Shown piece after piece: positions 35,154 through 44,319 of a DNA stretch of 64,000 nucleotides; within the stretch, counting starts at the first letter, position 1; each line of letters begins with the position of its first letter. Location: the NCBI RefSeq assembly GCF_028610625.1, contig NZ_JAQQWU010000001.1:620001-684000 (forward strand). The letters are read 5' to 3'. The position numbers and the translations under genes were made by a program. Below the pieces are notes generated by a model, which was given only the letters and a program-made list of their open reading frames with translations, did not search any database and was not told the DNA's origin. Source of the stretch: Guptibacillus spartinae. GTDB lineage: Bacteria > Bacillota > Bacilli > Bacillales > Guptibacillaceae.

Positions 35154-35672
35154 ATGACGAATACGGTTTTAACAAAGAAATTAATACGTGATTCAAGAAC
35201 AACGAAATCAAGTTTTGTATTACCTTCAGACACGAACACACATGGCACGCTCTTTGGTGGGAAGCTTATGTCTTACATTGATGATATTGCAGCGATTGCA
35301 GCGTCGAAACATGCAAGATCTGCAGTTGTCACGGCATCAGCCGACTCCATCGATTTTCTTAGTCCGATTCGTGAAGGAGAAGTCGTAAGTTTAGAAGCTT
35401 ACGTTAGTTGGACGCATAACACATCGATGGAAGTGTTTGTAAAGATTTTTGCAGAGAATGTGATATCAGGGAAAAAGAAAGTATGTGCGACGTCCTTTTT
35501 GACGTTCGTAGCCCTTGATGAAGATAGCATTCCAACCAGGGTACCAGAAGCGATGCCTGAAACGGAAGAAGAAAAATTTGTAAATGATGGTGGATTTGAA
35601 CGAATGAAAGCGAGAAAAGCTAGAAGGAAACACTCTCAGACGTTAGCCAGTGAATTTGGGTTTTTTTCTTAA
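35154..35672 (+). CDS. Acyl-CoA thioesterase, YkhA/YciA-type hotdog
   Basis: A 172-residue hotdog thioesterase. LPSDTNTHGTLFGGKLMSYID contains the conserved HG-x-LFGG segment with catalytic Asp further along, and FLSPIREGEVVSLEAYV the core strand. The basic C-terminal tail (ERMKARKARRKHSQ) is typical of YkhA/Acot-like proteins. ATG 35154 has only a weak GTGG upstream, so translation may depend on the preceding gene. Broad-range acyl-CoA hydrolysis is inferred. Confidence 0.85.
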   Translation: MTNTVLTKKLIRDSRTTKSSFVLPSDTNTHGTLFGGKLMSYIDDIAAIAASKHARSAVVTASADSIDFLSPIREGEVVSLEAYVSWTHNTSMEVFVKIFAENVISGKKKVCATSFLTFVALDEDSIPTRVPEAMPETEEEKFVNDGGFERMKARKARRKHSQTLASEFGFFS

Positions 35673-35687
35673 TCGACTTCAAAAATA

Positions 35688-35712
35688 AGAGACCTGCTGT
35701 TAGCAGATCTCA
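35688..35712 (-). terminator. Terminator of the DUF2524-like gene
   Basis: On the minus strand GAGATCTGCT/AGCAGGTCTC pairs fully with one U-G pair, followed by TTATTTTTG. Confidence 0.65.
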
Positions 35713-35979
35713 CGTTTCAAATCCAAGGATGAAATTATTCTGACGATCCTGAATTTGTTGTTGCGCTCTGTTAAGGGCGTCACGCTGTTCAGGATTTGCA
35801 CTGTGAATCATTTTACCGAGCTCTACCGACATACGCTCAAGCAATTGTTGTGTTTCCGTATATCCTTTATCGGTCAATGCAGATTGCTGTTGGGTTGCTA
35901 GTTGAAGCTGTTCATCAGCATATTCAGTTAGCTCATGAGCGTTTTTTAACATTTCTTCGACTTTACGGTAAGTGGACAT
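35710..35979 (-). CDS. DUF2524-like (YtzC-like) small helical protein
   Basis: An 89-residue soluble helical protein (VEEMLKNAHELTEYADEQL, RDALNRAQQQIQDRQN). Its pattern resembles the DUF2524/YtzC family. No function is known to me. I chose ATG 35979 because GGGGAGG sits just upstream; the longer frame covers the promoter and overlaps the cvfB leader. Confidence 0.6.
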   Translation of the reverse strand: MSTYRKVEEMLKNAHELTEYADEQLQLATQQQSALTDKGYTETQQLLERMSVELGKMIHSANPEQRDALNRAQQQIQDRQNNFILGFET

Positions 35980-36109
35980 AAAGAGCCTCCCCTTTTGACT
36001 GGATTCACCATTAGTATTGACAGGAAAGATACTTTTATGAGAAAGAAGGGAAAATACCTTTAGTGGAAGTGATATACTAAGACGAGAAACAAGAAAGGCG
36101 TGAAGCACG

Positions 36110-36970
36110 TTGGCAAGTGAATTACATGCAGGAGAAATGACAACATTACGGGTCGCACGTATTCAAGAATACGGTTATTTTTTAACAAATGGTTATGAAG
36201 ATGTGATGCTTCATAAAAAGGAAGCTAAGAATCATTACGAAGAAGATGATGAAGTAGAGGTTTTTTTGTATCATGATCATCAGGGCAGACTTTCTGCAAC
36301 TGAAACTGTTCCACTCGTTACAATGGATTCTTTTTCAATTTTAAAAGTTGTAGAAGTCAAGCGAAGTCTTGGCGTATTTGTAGACATTGGTATTCAAAAG
36401 GACATGCTCTTATCAAAAGATGACCTTCCTTATGACTGGGCAACGTGGCCAGCGATTGGTGATGAGCTCTATTGTGGGTTAAAGCTTGATAAAAAAAAGC
36501 GCTTGTTTGCTGATTTAAGCAAATTTGAAGAAATCCAGGAACTTTCGGTGGCAGCGCCTGTCGATAGCAAAAATGCAGAAGTAGAAGGCCTTGTGTTCCG
36601 TTTTCTTGACGATGGTGTCTCCATTCTGACAAACGAAGGATATCTTGCTTATCTTCATAAAGATGAAATGAAAGATCAAGTAAGGCTCGGCCAACGTTTG
36701 ACAATGAGAATTACATTTGTAAGAGAAGATGGTCGTGTCAATGTGTCAACAAGGCCACTTGTAAAGGAAGCAAGACTTGAGGATTCGGATCGTCTCGTTG
36801 CTTATATGCAACAGCATGATAATCAAATGCCTTTCACAGATAAAAGTGATCCAGAAGCGATTAAAAAGGAATTTAACATCAGTAAAGCTGCTTTCAAGCG
36901 AGCGATGGGAAAACTGATAAAAGAAAAGAAAGTGGAACAACAAGACGGAGTCACCTTTTTGAAATCCTAA
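36110..36970 (+). CDS. cvfB: S1-domain RNA-binding protein CvfB (YitL-like)
   Basis: A 286-residue protein with three S1-like OB domains (LRVARIQEYGYFLTNGYEDV; ILKVVEVKRSLGVFVDIGI; VEGLVFRFLDDGVSILTNE) and a C-terminal winged helix (DPEAIKKEFNISKAAFKRAM, KLIKEKKVEQQD). This is the CvfB/YitL architecture, an RNA-binding regulator of virulence genes in staphylococci. The start is TTG 36110, with AAAGGCGTGAAG upstream. Length agrees with family (about 285-300 aa). Confidence 0.9.
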   Translation: MASELHAGEMTTLRVARIQEYGYFLTNGYEDVMLHKKEAKNHYEEDDEVEVFLYHDHQGRLSATETVPLVTMDSFSILKVVEVKRSLGVFVDIGIQKDMLLSKDDLPYDWATWPAIGDELYCGLKLDKKKRLFADLSKFEEIQELSVAAPVDSKNAEVEGLVFRFLDDGVSILTNEGYLAYLHKDEMKDQVRLGQRLTMRITFVREDGRVNVSTRPLVKEARLEDSDRLVAYMQQHDNQMPFTDKSDPEAIKKEFNISKAAFKRAMGKLIKEKKVEQQDGVTFLKS

Positions 36971-36996
36971 TATGACATCTTTTTCTTCGTGTAACC

Positions 36997-37029
36997 GGGG
37001 CTTACGGGCAAATACTATAGGTAAGCTCC
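36997..37029 (+). other. Hairpin upstream of the 85-aa gene
   Basis: GGGGCTTAC/GTAAGCTCC can form a 9-bp stem with a 15-nt loop, ending just before AGAAAGGGGG. There is no T tract, so it is not a terminator; it could affect translation of the following gene. Confidence 0.35.
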
Positions 37030-37047
37030 TAGAAAGGGGGCAAGTCA

Positions 37048-37305
37048 TTGGATATAACCGACTATGACAAAGCTCTTTATTACACGCATCATTGTGCATG
37101 TATTGATCTCAGCATTTTAATGATGAAAACAGAAGATGACATTCTTTCGAAGCGAATTGAACAATTCGTGCATGCCTTTATACGCGAAACTGAATTTATG
37201 AAGGTAAAAGAAGCACGAGATACGCTTCTTTCCTACATTGATTACGTTTATCGCATGGAACCTGAAATTGGTGAGATAGCGGCTATAAATCAGACTTTAG
37301 ACTGA
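37048..37305 (+). CDS. Hypothetical protein, 85 aa
   Basis: A small soluble helical protein with a short Cys/His segment (YYTHHCACIDLS) near the N-terminus and a Glu/Arg-rich middle. I recognise no family. The start is TTG 37048 with AGAAAGGGGG 7 nt upstream. It is a single-gene unit with a strong terminator. Confidence 0.7.
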   Translation: MDITDYDKALYYTHHCACIDLSILMMKTEDDILSKRIEQFVHAFIRETEFMKVKEARDTLLSYIDYVYRMEPEIGEIAAINQTLD

Positions 37306-37332
37306 CCTCGTACAGATTGAGGTCAGTTTTTT
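37301..37332 (+). terminator. Terminator after the 85-aa gene
   Basis: ACTGACCTC/GAGGTCAGT with a 9-nt loop and six T; it overlaps the stop codon. Confidence 0.88.
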
Positions 37333-37352
37333 AATTGGTGAAAAGGTTTAAA

Positions 37353-37372
37353 ATTGTCGAAAAGGGTATAAT
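37353..37372 (+). promoter_or_regulatory. Spo0A-box-like site and -10 element of the GH15 gene
   Basis: ATTGTCGAAAAG (37353-37364) matches 10 of 12 positions of the Spo0A box TTTGTCRAAAAA and contains the core TGTCGAA. It lies three bases before a TATAAT (37367-37372) that has no good -35 element, as in promoters activated or occluded by Spo0A. Confidence 0.5.
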
Positions 37373-37403
37373 TGTAGTAAAAAATAAGGAGCAGGTGAGA
37401 AAT

Positions 37404-38414
37404 ATGAATCAACAGCAGCTGCACAGTGTACTTGAAAGCATGCGACTACCTAACGGAGCTTATGTTGCAAGTACATCTGATGATTATGACTACGTTTGGA
37501 TCAGAGATGTATGCTATGCGGTTATGCCATATTTAAATTCAAAGTGTTCACGATATGAAAAAGCGTACCATGCTTTGCTCACGTTACTTAGAAAATATGA
37601 GTGGAAGCTTGATATTCATACGGAACAGAAGCCACATTATCTACATGAATACATTCACGCCCGTTATTCGAAAGACTTAGAAGAAATCCCGGTTGAATGG
37701 GGTCATGCGCAAAATGATGCAATAGGTATACTGTTATTCGGAATCGGTCAGGGGATACAAAATGGTAAACCAATGCTAAGAGACAAAGTAGATCATCGCA
37801 TTGTTCAAAAGCTTGTCGATTACCTGGAATGCCTCGAATATTGGAAGAGCCCTGATAATGGGATGTGGGAAGAAAATGTGGAAATACATGCATCAAGTGT
37901 CGGAGCATGTGTCGCTGGCTTAAAGGCAGTTAAAACTTTGGTGAACGTACCGTCTTATATGATTGAAAAAGGTGAAAAGACTTTAGATGACCTTGTACCT
38001 TGTGAGAGTGAAACGAAAGAAGCTGACTTAGCACTTTTATCATTAATTTATCCTTTAAATGTTGTTTCGAGAGAGCAGGCGATACAAATTGTGGACCGCG
38101 TAACGGATCGCCTAGAAAGAGAACGTGGCATCATTAGGTACGAGAATGATATTTATTACAATGAAGGTAGCGAAGCAGAATGGTGTTTTGGATTTCCATG
38201 GCTTGGCTTATGTTATGAGCAACTAGGAGAACTTGATAAAATGAGTGAGTATTGGTCCAAAACAATGAGCATCACACCAGAAAATGGAAAAATACCTGAA
38301 CTCTATATTGGTGGTACGAATATCCCGAATAAAAATACTCCGTTAGCATGGTCTATTTCAATGGCTTATCAGCTACAAGTGCGTATGGCGGAAATGCAAG
38401 AGAATGTTTCATAA
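37404..38414 (+). CDS. GH15-type glycoside hydrolase (glucoamylase-like)
   Basis: A 336-residue protein of the (alpha/alpha)6 glucoamylase/GH15 fold. DDYDYVWIRDVCYAVMPYL holds the Trp-Ile-Arg-Asp substrate-binding motif. Two acidic segments, GMWEENVEIHASSVGACVAG and EGSEAEWCFGFPWLGLCYEQ, occupy the places of the catalytic glutamates. No signal peptide is present, so it acts inside the cell. I chose ATG 37404 because AGGAGCAGGTGAG precedes it. Its position upstream of glgBCDA and the absence of glgP suggest a role in glycogen or maltodextrin breakdown; this is inference. Confidence 0.78.
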   Translation: MNQQQLHSVLESMRLPNGAYVASTSDDYDYVWIRDVCYAVMPYLNSKCSRYEKAYHALLTLLRKYEWKLDIHTEQKPHYLHEYIHARYSKDLEEIPVEWGHAQNDAIGILLFGIGQGIQNGKPMLRDKVDHRIVQKLVDYLECLEYWKSPDNGMWEENVEIHASSVGACVAGLKAVKTLVNVPSYMIEKGEKTLDDLVPCESETKEADLALLSLIYPLNVVSREQAIQIVDRVTDRLERERGIIRYENDIYYNEGSEAEWCFGFPWLGLCYEQLGELDKMSEYWSKTMSITPENGKIPELYIGGTNIPNKNTPLAWSISMAYQLQVRMAEMQENVS

Positions 38415-38425
38415 ACAATGATGAG

Positions 38426-38457
38426 AAGGTTGCGCTGTTCCTGCGTAGCCTTTTTTT
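38426..38457 (+). terminator. Terminator after the GH15 gene
   Basis: AAGGTTGCGC/GCGTAGCCTT pairs with two wobbles, followed by seven T. Confidence 0.8.
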
Positions 38458-38485
38458 AGTGGAAAAATGAAAAAATATTCCCTTA

Positions 38486-38517
38486 TTTGTCGAAAAACTC
38501 ATGTATTTTTCGACAAA
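38486..38517. promoter_or_regulatory. Inverted pair of Spo0A-box-like sites upstream of glgB
   Basis: TTTGTCGAAAAA (38486-38497) and its exact reverse complement (38506-38517) form a 12-bp perfect inverted repeat with an 8-bp spacer. Each arm equals the Spo0A-box consensus TTTGTCRAAAAA. Confidence 0.6.
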
Positions 38518-38547
38518 AAAATTTTTAAAAGGAAACCTAATGGGACG

Positions 38548-38554
38548 TGTCGAA
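38548..38554 (+). promoter_or_regulatory. Additional TGTCGAA Spo0A-box core upstream of glgB
   Basis: The core TGTCGAA occurs 73 bp before glgB and 31 bp after the inverted pair. The flanks are poor, so it may be a weak site. Confidence 0.4.
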
Positions 38555-38620
38555 TCTTTAGGATGTAGAGGATAACTATGGTGGAATCCCTCTATTTATC
38601 AATGAGAGCGAGGTGTCACA

Positions 38621-40528
38621 ATGACTGTATCTATACCGACAGAGTTTGATCGGTATCTATTTCATCAGGGAAATTTATTTCAGGCTTATCGTTCAATGGG
38701 TGCCCATTTAAGGGAGGAACATGGACGGTTTGGAGTCAGGTTTACAGTCTGGGCTCCTCATGCTGCAGCCGTAGCCGTAACAGGGAATTTTAACCAATGG
38801 GATCCCACTGCGCATCCGATGGAAAAAGTGGAAGAGTCAGGGCTTTGGTCGTTATTTGTAGAACATTTATCAGAAAATGAACTCTACAAATATGCTGTCG
38901 AAACACGTGCAGGCGAGATGCTGATGAAGTCGGATCCGTATGCTTTTTATTCGGAATTAAAACCGAAGACTGCATCGATCGTCAAAAAAGTAGATGAGTT
39001 TGACTGGCAGGATACGAAGTGGATGACAAAGCGAAAGAAAACCGCCCCTTATAATGGACCTCTATCAATTTATGAAGTCCATCCAGGATCGTGGCGCAGA
39101 AAAGAAGATGGTTCTTATTACACCTATAAGGATCTCACGAAGGAGCTCATTCCTTATGTGAAAGAACATGGTTATACTCATATCGAGCTGATGCCCGTGA
39201 TGGAACATCCTTTTGACCGATCATGGGGCTATCAAATTACAGGCTATTTTTCTGTCACAAGCCGATTCGGTGAGCCTAATGATTTGAAAGCATTTATTGA
39301 TCAATGTCATTTGGAAGACATCGGCGTAATCCTTGATTGGGTTCCTGCTCATTTTTGCAAGGATGCCCATGGACTCGGGCAGTTTGATGGTGGGCCAGTC
39401 TTTGAACCCTCTGATCCCGCTCGAGCTGAACGCCATAATTGGGGAACGTATAATTTTGATTATAGTAAGCCTGAAGTGGTCAGTTTTCTAATCTCAAATG
39501 CGGTTTTCTGGTTTGACTTTTATCACATTGATGGATTAAGGATCGATGCGGTGTCACAGATGCTTCTCTATCACCATGACGATGAAAGCGGTGGAGTGGA
39601 AGGTGAAAACGCTGCAGCGAAAGAGTTTATTCAGAAATTAAATCGTACCATCTTTGAGCAATTTCCTAACGTGCTGATGATGGCAGAAGAGTCGACAGAT
39701 TACCCGCTTGTGAGTGCGCCAATTCATGAGGGTGGACTCGGTTTTAATTATAAATGGAACATGGGATGGATGAACGATGTTCTAAAGTATATGGAACTTC
39801 ATATGGACGATCGCAAACACCATCATAATCTACTGACATTCTCTTTCTTCTATGCTTTTTCCGAAAACTATCTTCTGCCATTATCACACGACGAAGTGGT
39901 ACACGGTAAAAAGTCATTATTGAATAAAATGCCAGGAGACTATTGGCAGAAATTTGCCAATCTTCGCGCGCTTTATGGGTATATGATGGCTCACCCCGGA
40001 AAGAAGCTACTGTTTATGGGAGGAGAATTTGGTCAATTTGATGAATGGAAAGACTTATCCGAATTAGACTGGATGCTTCTAGACTATGACATGCATAACA
40101 AAATGAATGCTTACGTAAAAGACTTAAATCATTTTTATTTAGAGTCAAGAGCGATGTGGCGCATTGATCACGAGGCCCAGGGGTTTGAATGGATTGATGC
40201 AAATGATAACAGTCAGTCTGTTCTAACATTTATGAGAAAAGGGAAAGCGAAAGGTGATTGCGATATCGCGATTATCAATTTTTCTCCTAACGTTTACTAT
40301 GATTATCGAATTGGGGTTCCTTCTTCAGGAACATATATTGAAATGTTTAATAGCGATCAAGAAAAGTACGGTGGATCAGGTCAACTAAATGCAGAAGAAT
40401 TGCTAAGCGAAAAAACCCCTTATCATAATCAGTCCTATAGCCTGATGCTTAAAGTACCACCGCTTGGAATTGTGATTCTCGGCAAAAAAAATAAGAGCAA
40501 CCTTGAAAGGAGAAGTCGCTATGTCTAG
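38621..40528 (+). CDS. glgB: 1,4-alpha-glucan branching enzyme
   Basis: A 635-residue GH13 enzyme forming alpha-1,6 branches in glycogen. An N-terminal CBM48 domain ([24 protein letters not shown]) precedes the TIM barrel, whose catalytic residues appear as Asp309 in [11 protein letters not shown], Glu356 in MAEEST and Asp in [14 protein letters not shown]-terminal beta domain closes the protein. ATG 38621 follows GAGGTGTC. glgC starts inside its 3' end (8-nt overlap), so glgBCDA is one operon, possibly controlled by the Spo0A-box-like sites upstream. Confidence 0.95.
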   Translation: MTVSIPTEFDRYLFHQGNLFQAYRSMGAHLREEHGRFGVRFTVWAPHAAAVAVTGNFNQWDPTAHPMEKVEESGLWSLFVEHLSENELYKYAVETRAGEMLMKSDPYAFYSELKPKTASIVKKVDEFDWQDTKWMTKRKKTAPYNGPLSIYEVHPGSWRRKEDGSYYTYKDLTKELIPYVKEHGYTHIELMPVMEHPFDRSWGYQITGYFSVTSRFGEPNDLKAFIDQCHLEDIGVILDWVPAHFCKDAHGLGQFDGGPVFEPSDPARAERHNWGTYNFDYSKPEVVSFLISNAVFWFDFYHIDGLRIDAVSQMLLYHHDDESGGVEGENAAAKEFIQKLNRTIFEQFPNVLMMAEESTDYPLVSAPIHEGGLGFNYKWNMGWMNDVLKYMELHMDDRKHHHNLLTFSFFYAFSENYLLPLSHDEVVHGKKSLLNKMPGDYWQKFANLRALYGYMMAHPGKKLLFMGGEFGQFDEWKDLSELDWMLLDYDMHNKMNAYVKDLNHFYLESRAMWRIDHEAQGFEWIDANDNSQSVLTFMRKGKAKGDCDIAIINFSPNVYYDYRIGVPSSGTYIEMFNSDQEKYGGSGQLNAEELLSEKTPYHNQSYSLMLKVPPLGIVILGKKNKSNLERRSRYV

Positions 40529-41660
40529 AAAACGTTGTGTCGCCATGCTACTTGCAGGAGGTCAGGGGACAAGGCTTGGAAAGTTAACAACTCGTCTTGC
40601 GAAGCCTGCCGTTCCGTTCGGTGGAAAATATCGTATTATTGATTTTACTCTTAGTAACTGCAGTAATTCAGGAATTGATACGGTTGGCGTGCTTACGCAA
40701 TATCAGCCGTACATACTCAATTCGTACATTGGAATCGGCAGTTCTTGGGATTTAGACCGTAAAAATGGAGGAGTTTCTGTCCTTCCACCTTATATGGGTC
40801 AAAAAGGTGGCGAGTGGTATCGCGGCACAGCGAATGCAATTTATCAAAACATGTACTATATCAGGCAATATGACCCTGAGTACGTGCTCGTTATATCAGG
40901 AGACCACATTTATAAAATGGATTATTCTGAAATGCTTGATTACCACGAACAGCATGATGCAGACGCGACGATTGGCGTTCTTGAAGTGCCGTGGAATGAA
41001 GCGAGTCGCTTCGGTATTATGAATACGGATGATGAAGATCGCATTGTTGAATTTCAAGAGAAACCAGCAGAACCAAAAACGAATTTAGCATCAATGGGTA
41101 TTTATATTTTTAACTGGAAAGCTTTGGAGAAATATTTAACAGAAGATGAGCAGAATCCTGACTCATCCAATGATTTTGGGAAAGACATTATTCCAGCAAT
41201 GATTGAAGATGAAAAGAACGTGTTTGCTTATTCATTCAATGGATATTGGAAAGATGTCGGAACGTTACAAAGTTTGTGGGAAGCGAATATGGATCTCCTT
41301 GATGATGACCCAGCGTTAATTTTGAATGACCCGGCCTGGAAAATTTATTCGGTAAACCCGAATCAACCACCACAGTATATCGCTCCTCAGGCGAAAGTAA
41401 CTCGCTCGCTCGTAAACGAAGGTTGCGTTGTGTATGGAGATGTCTATCGATCGGTACTTTTCTATGGTGTGCACGTTGGACTTGGAAGTACGATTCGGAA
41501 TTCAATCATTATGCCAAATGTAAAAATTGGTGCCAATGTAACAATTGAAAACGCAATCGTTGAAAGTGGCACTGTTGTAGAAGATGGTATGACACTTGGT
41601 TCAAGTGATGGTTCAATTTCTTTAATTGCTGACGGCGAGATTGTCTCGGTACCAAAATAG
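40521..41660 (+). CDS. glgC: Glucose-1-phosphate adenylyltransferase catalytic subunit
   Basis: A 379-residue ADP-glucose pyrophosphorylase. The nucleotide-binding [13 protein letters not shown] is at residues ~11-23, followed by [16 protein letters not shown], the sugar-phosphate site and a C-terminal left-handed beta-helix of hexapeptide repeats ([19 protein letters not shown]). I chose ATG 40521 because AAAGGAG lies 8 nt upstream inside glgB; the frame extends six codons further without support. It supplies ADP-glucose to GlgA. Confidence 0.95.
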   Translation: MSRKRCVAMLLAGGQGTRLGKLTTRLAKPAVPFGGKYRIIDFTLSNCSNSGIDTVGVLTQYQPYILNSYIGIGSSWDLDRKNGGVSVLPPYMGQKGGEWYRGTANAIYQNMYYIRQYDPEYVLVISGDHIYKMDYSEMLDYHEQHDADATIGVLEVPWNEASRFGIMNTDDEDRIVEFQEKPAEPKTNLASMGIYIFNWKALEKYLTEDEQNPDSSNDFGKDIIPAMIEDEKNVFAYSFNGYWKDVGTLQSLWEANMDLLDDDPALILNDPAWKIYSVNPNQPPQYIAPQAKVTRSLVNEGCVVYGDVYRSVLFYGVHVGLGSTIRNSIIMPNVKIGANVTIENAIVESGTVVEDGMTLGSSDGSISLIADGEIVSVPK

Positions 41661-41677
41661 AGCAGGGAGATGAAACG

Positions 41678-42784
41678 ATGAAAAAAGTAGTAGGAGTTAT
41701 TAACCTCGTAGATGAAAAGAACACACTTAGTGAGCTAACCAATCATCGGAGTTTTGCCTCCGTTCCATTTGCAGGTCGGTATCGATTGATCGATTTCTCA
41801 TTATCAAACTTAACTAACGCAGGCGTTAACACAGTCGCCGTCTTCACTCGGGAGAAATACCGTTCTTTATTTGACCATTTAGGATCGGGTAGAGAGTGGG
41901 ATTTAGATCGCCACCAGGGAGGTCTTTTTTTCCAACCTCCTGCAGATGAAGAGCGGAGAAGTACTGGTGATATTCAATCTTTTTATGAAAACCTTTCCTT
42001 TTTCAAAAGAAGTCTTTCTCACTATGTTGTCGTCACCAACGGTCAGCTTGTTTGGAATGTGGACTTCGATCAAATTATTGAAGAACATGAAGCTGAGAAT
42101 GCTGACATAACGGTCGTTTACAAACCCTGCGACGATCCTTATACAAGTGGTAGTCATTATAATGTCCTTTATACAAATGACGATGAACGTGTGGATCGTT
42201 TGAACTTGGGGGTTGAACCATTACCAGGAGATAACGTGTTTTTGAACACATTCTTGATGAAATCTTCCCTTCTTATCTCACTCGTGGAAGAAAGTATTGA
42301 GAATGGTAAGCATGAATCTATTAATGAAGCGATTGCGGCTAATTTAGACCGTTACCATGTTCATGCCCATCATTTTGGTGGATATGTCACGTTTATTGAT
42401 AGCATCGAGAGCTACTATCGTTACAGTATGGAAATGCTTGATCCGAATGTAACGCAGGAGCTATTTTATAATACAGGTCCAATCTACACTAAAGTAAAAC
42501 ACGAATCACCAGCTAAATATTTGGAAAGCTCGAGCGTTTCCAACTCCTTAATCGCTAATGGCTGCACCATCTCTGGAACAGTTGAAAACAGTATTCTGTT
42601 TAGAGGAATTAGAGTTGGCAAAGGTGCGGTCATTCGAAATAGTATTATCATGCAGAAGTGTGAAATTGGTGAAGGTGCAGTGATTGAAAATGTGATTCTA
42701 GATAAAGATGTCTCCGTTTCACCAAATGAAAGCGTAACATCTGAAGACCAGCCGCGCGTCATCGCAAAATCGACTGTCATCTAG
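41678..42784 (+). CDS. glgD: ADP-glucose pyrophosphorylase regulatory subunit
   Basis: A 368-residue paralogue of GlgC. The nucleotide loop is degraded (VINLVDEKNTLSELTNH replaces GGxGTRL), but FAGRYRLIDFSLSNLTNAG and the C-terminal beta-helix (NSIIMQKCEIGEGAVIENVI) are retained. This is the Bacillus GlgD pattern: a regulatory partner with little catalytic activity. ATG 41678 follows GCAGGGAGATG. It is 17 nt from both glgC and glgA. Confidence 0.92.
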   Translation: MKKVVGVINLVDEKNTLSELTNHRSFASVPFAGRYRLIDFSLSNLTNAGVNTVAVFTREKYRSLFDHLGSGREWDLDRHQGGLFFQPPADEERRSTGDIQSFYENLSFFKRSLSHYVVVTNGQLVWNVDFDQIIEEHEAENADITVVYKPCDDPYTSGSHYNVLYTNDDERVDRLNLGVEPLPGDNVFLNTFLMKSSLLISLVEESIENGKHESINEAIAANLDRYHVHAHHFGGYVTFIDSIESYYRYSMEMLDPNVTQELFYNTGPIYTKVKHESPAKYLESSSVSNSLIANGCTISGTVENSILFRGIRVGKGAVIRNSIIMQKCEIGEGAVIENVILDKDVSVSPNESVTSEDQPRVIAKSTVI

Positions 42785-42800
42785 TAGGGGGAAACATAAC

Positions 42801-44231
42801 ATGAACGTATTATTTGCTGCATCAGAAGGTCATCCATTTATTAAAACAGGTGGGCTAGGAGATGTGATTGGTGCTCTTCCAAAAGCACTTCAAAAACAAG
42901 GAGCGAATGTATCGGTTATCTTACCTAAATATCAAGATATGAACGAAACATTTAAAAGTCAGCTTGAACTAAAGGAGAGCATTACCGTTTCTGTTGGCTG
43001 GCGTGATAAATATTGCGGTATTGAAATGCTTAAGTATGATGGCATTACCTATTATTTCGTAGATAATGAATACTACTTTAAGCGAAGTGGTAGTTATGGT
43101 TACTTTGATGACGGTGAACGTTTTTCATTCTTTTGTAAAGCTGTGTTAGAAGCGATTCCTTATTTGGACGAAAAGCCGGATATTCTTCATTGCCATGATT
43201 GGCAAACGGGAATGATTCCTGTGTTAAAAAAAGCGCATTATCGAAATCATCCAACCTATGAAGGGATGAAGGTCGTTTATACGATTCATAACTTGCGCTA
43301 TCAAGGTGTTTTTCCGAAGACGATTCTTCATGATTTGCTTGACTTAAGTGAACTTCATTTTAACAATGAAGGGGTAGAATTTCATGGAAATGTAAGCTTC
43401 ATGAAAGGTGGACTGGTTTATGCAGATTACGTTACGACTGTAAGTCCATCATACGCTGATGAAATTAAACAGCCTTACTTTGGAGAATATCTTGATGGTG
43501 TTATGAGAAAAAGAGAAAACGATTTTACAGGAATCATCAATGGCATTGATACGGATCTTTATGATCCTGCCACGGATGCCGCATTAGCATACACGTACCA
43601 CGCGACGCATCTTTTAAAAGAAAAAAATAAAATCAATCTTCAAAAGAAGCTTGGTCTACAAGTGGGAGAAGGAATTCCAGTTTTGGCTCTTATTACTCGA
43701 CTTGTCGAACAAAAGGGGATTGACCTCTTCTTTAGAGTATTACCTGAAATCATGGAGCAAAACGTTCAGGTCGTTGTCCTAGGAACAGGGGATGAACATT
43801 ATGAACATATGCTTCGTGAAGCGCAAGCACGCTATCCTGGCCGATTCTCAGCTAATATTTATTTTGATGATGGCTTTGCTCGACAGCTTTATGCATCATC
43901 TGATTTGTTTTTAATGCCTTCACAATTTGAACCATGTGGAATTAGTCAGCTAATTGCGCTACGCTACGGTAGCCTTCCAATTGTCCGCGAAACAGGTGGA
44001 CTAAAGGACACTGTACAACCCTTTAACAAGTATACAGGTGAAGGTCATGGATTTAGTTTTGCCAACTACAATGCGCATGAAATGTTAGATACAATTCGTC
44101 TTGCCCTTGATCTTTATCACCATGATGAAATCACGTGGAAAAAATTAGTCAAAAGAGCCATGCAGTTGAACTATTCTTGGGAAGCTTCCTCTGTGAAATA
44201 CTTAAATTTATATCAAAAACTATTAAAATAA
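42801..44231 (+). CDS. glgA: Glycogen synthase
   Basis: A 476-residue GT5 glycosyltransferase using ADP-glucose. KTGGLGDVIGALP at residues ~15-27 is the ADP-glucose-binding loop; HCHDWQTGMIP, ISQLIALRYGSLP and the second-domain NIYFDDGF stretch are as in bacterial GlgA. ATG 42801 follows GTAGGGGG. It is the last gene of the operon: a terminator follows and no glgP lies downstream, unlike the B. subtilis glgBCDAP operon. Confidence 0.95.
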   Translation: MNVLFAASEGHPFIKTGGLGDVIGALPKALQKQGANVSVILPKYQDMNETFKSQLELKESITVSVGWRDKYCGIEMLKYDGITYYFVDNEYYFKRSGSYGYFDDGERFSFFCKAVLEAIPYLDEKPDILHCHDWQTGMIPVLKKAHYRNHPTYEGMKVVYTIHNLRYQGVFPKTILHDLLDLSELHFNNEGVEFHGNVSFMKGGLVYADYVTTVSPSYADEIKQPYFGEYLDGVMRKRENDFTGIINGIDTDLYDPATDAALAYTYHATHLLKEKNKINLQKKLGLQVGEGIPVLALITRLVEQKGIDLFFRVLPEIMEQNVQVVVLGTGDEHYEHMLREAQARYPGRFSANIYFDDGFARQLYASSDLFLMPSQFEPCGISQLIALRYGSLPIVRETGGLKDTVQPFNKYTGEGHGFSFANYNAHEMLDTIRLALDLYHHDEITWKKLVKRAMQLNYSWEASSVKYLNLYQKLLK

Positions 44232-44246
44232 ACAAACAGGTTACCG

Positions 44247-44278
44247 ATAAAAAGCAGAGGGGAAACTCTCTGCTTTTT
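44247..44278 (+). terminator. Terminator of the glg operon
   Basis: AAAAAGCAGAG/CTCTGCTTTTTT with an 8-nt loop. Confidence 0.9.
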
Positions 44279-44319
44279 TGTGACGAACATTATACTTACA
44301 AGATGGGAGAAGTCGATTG

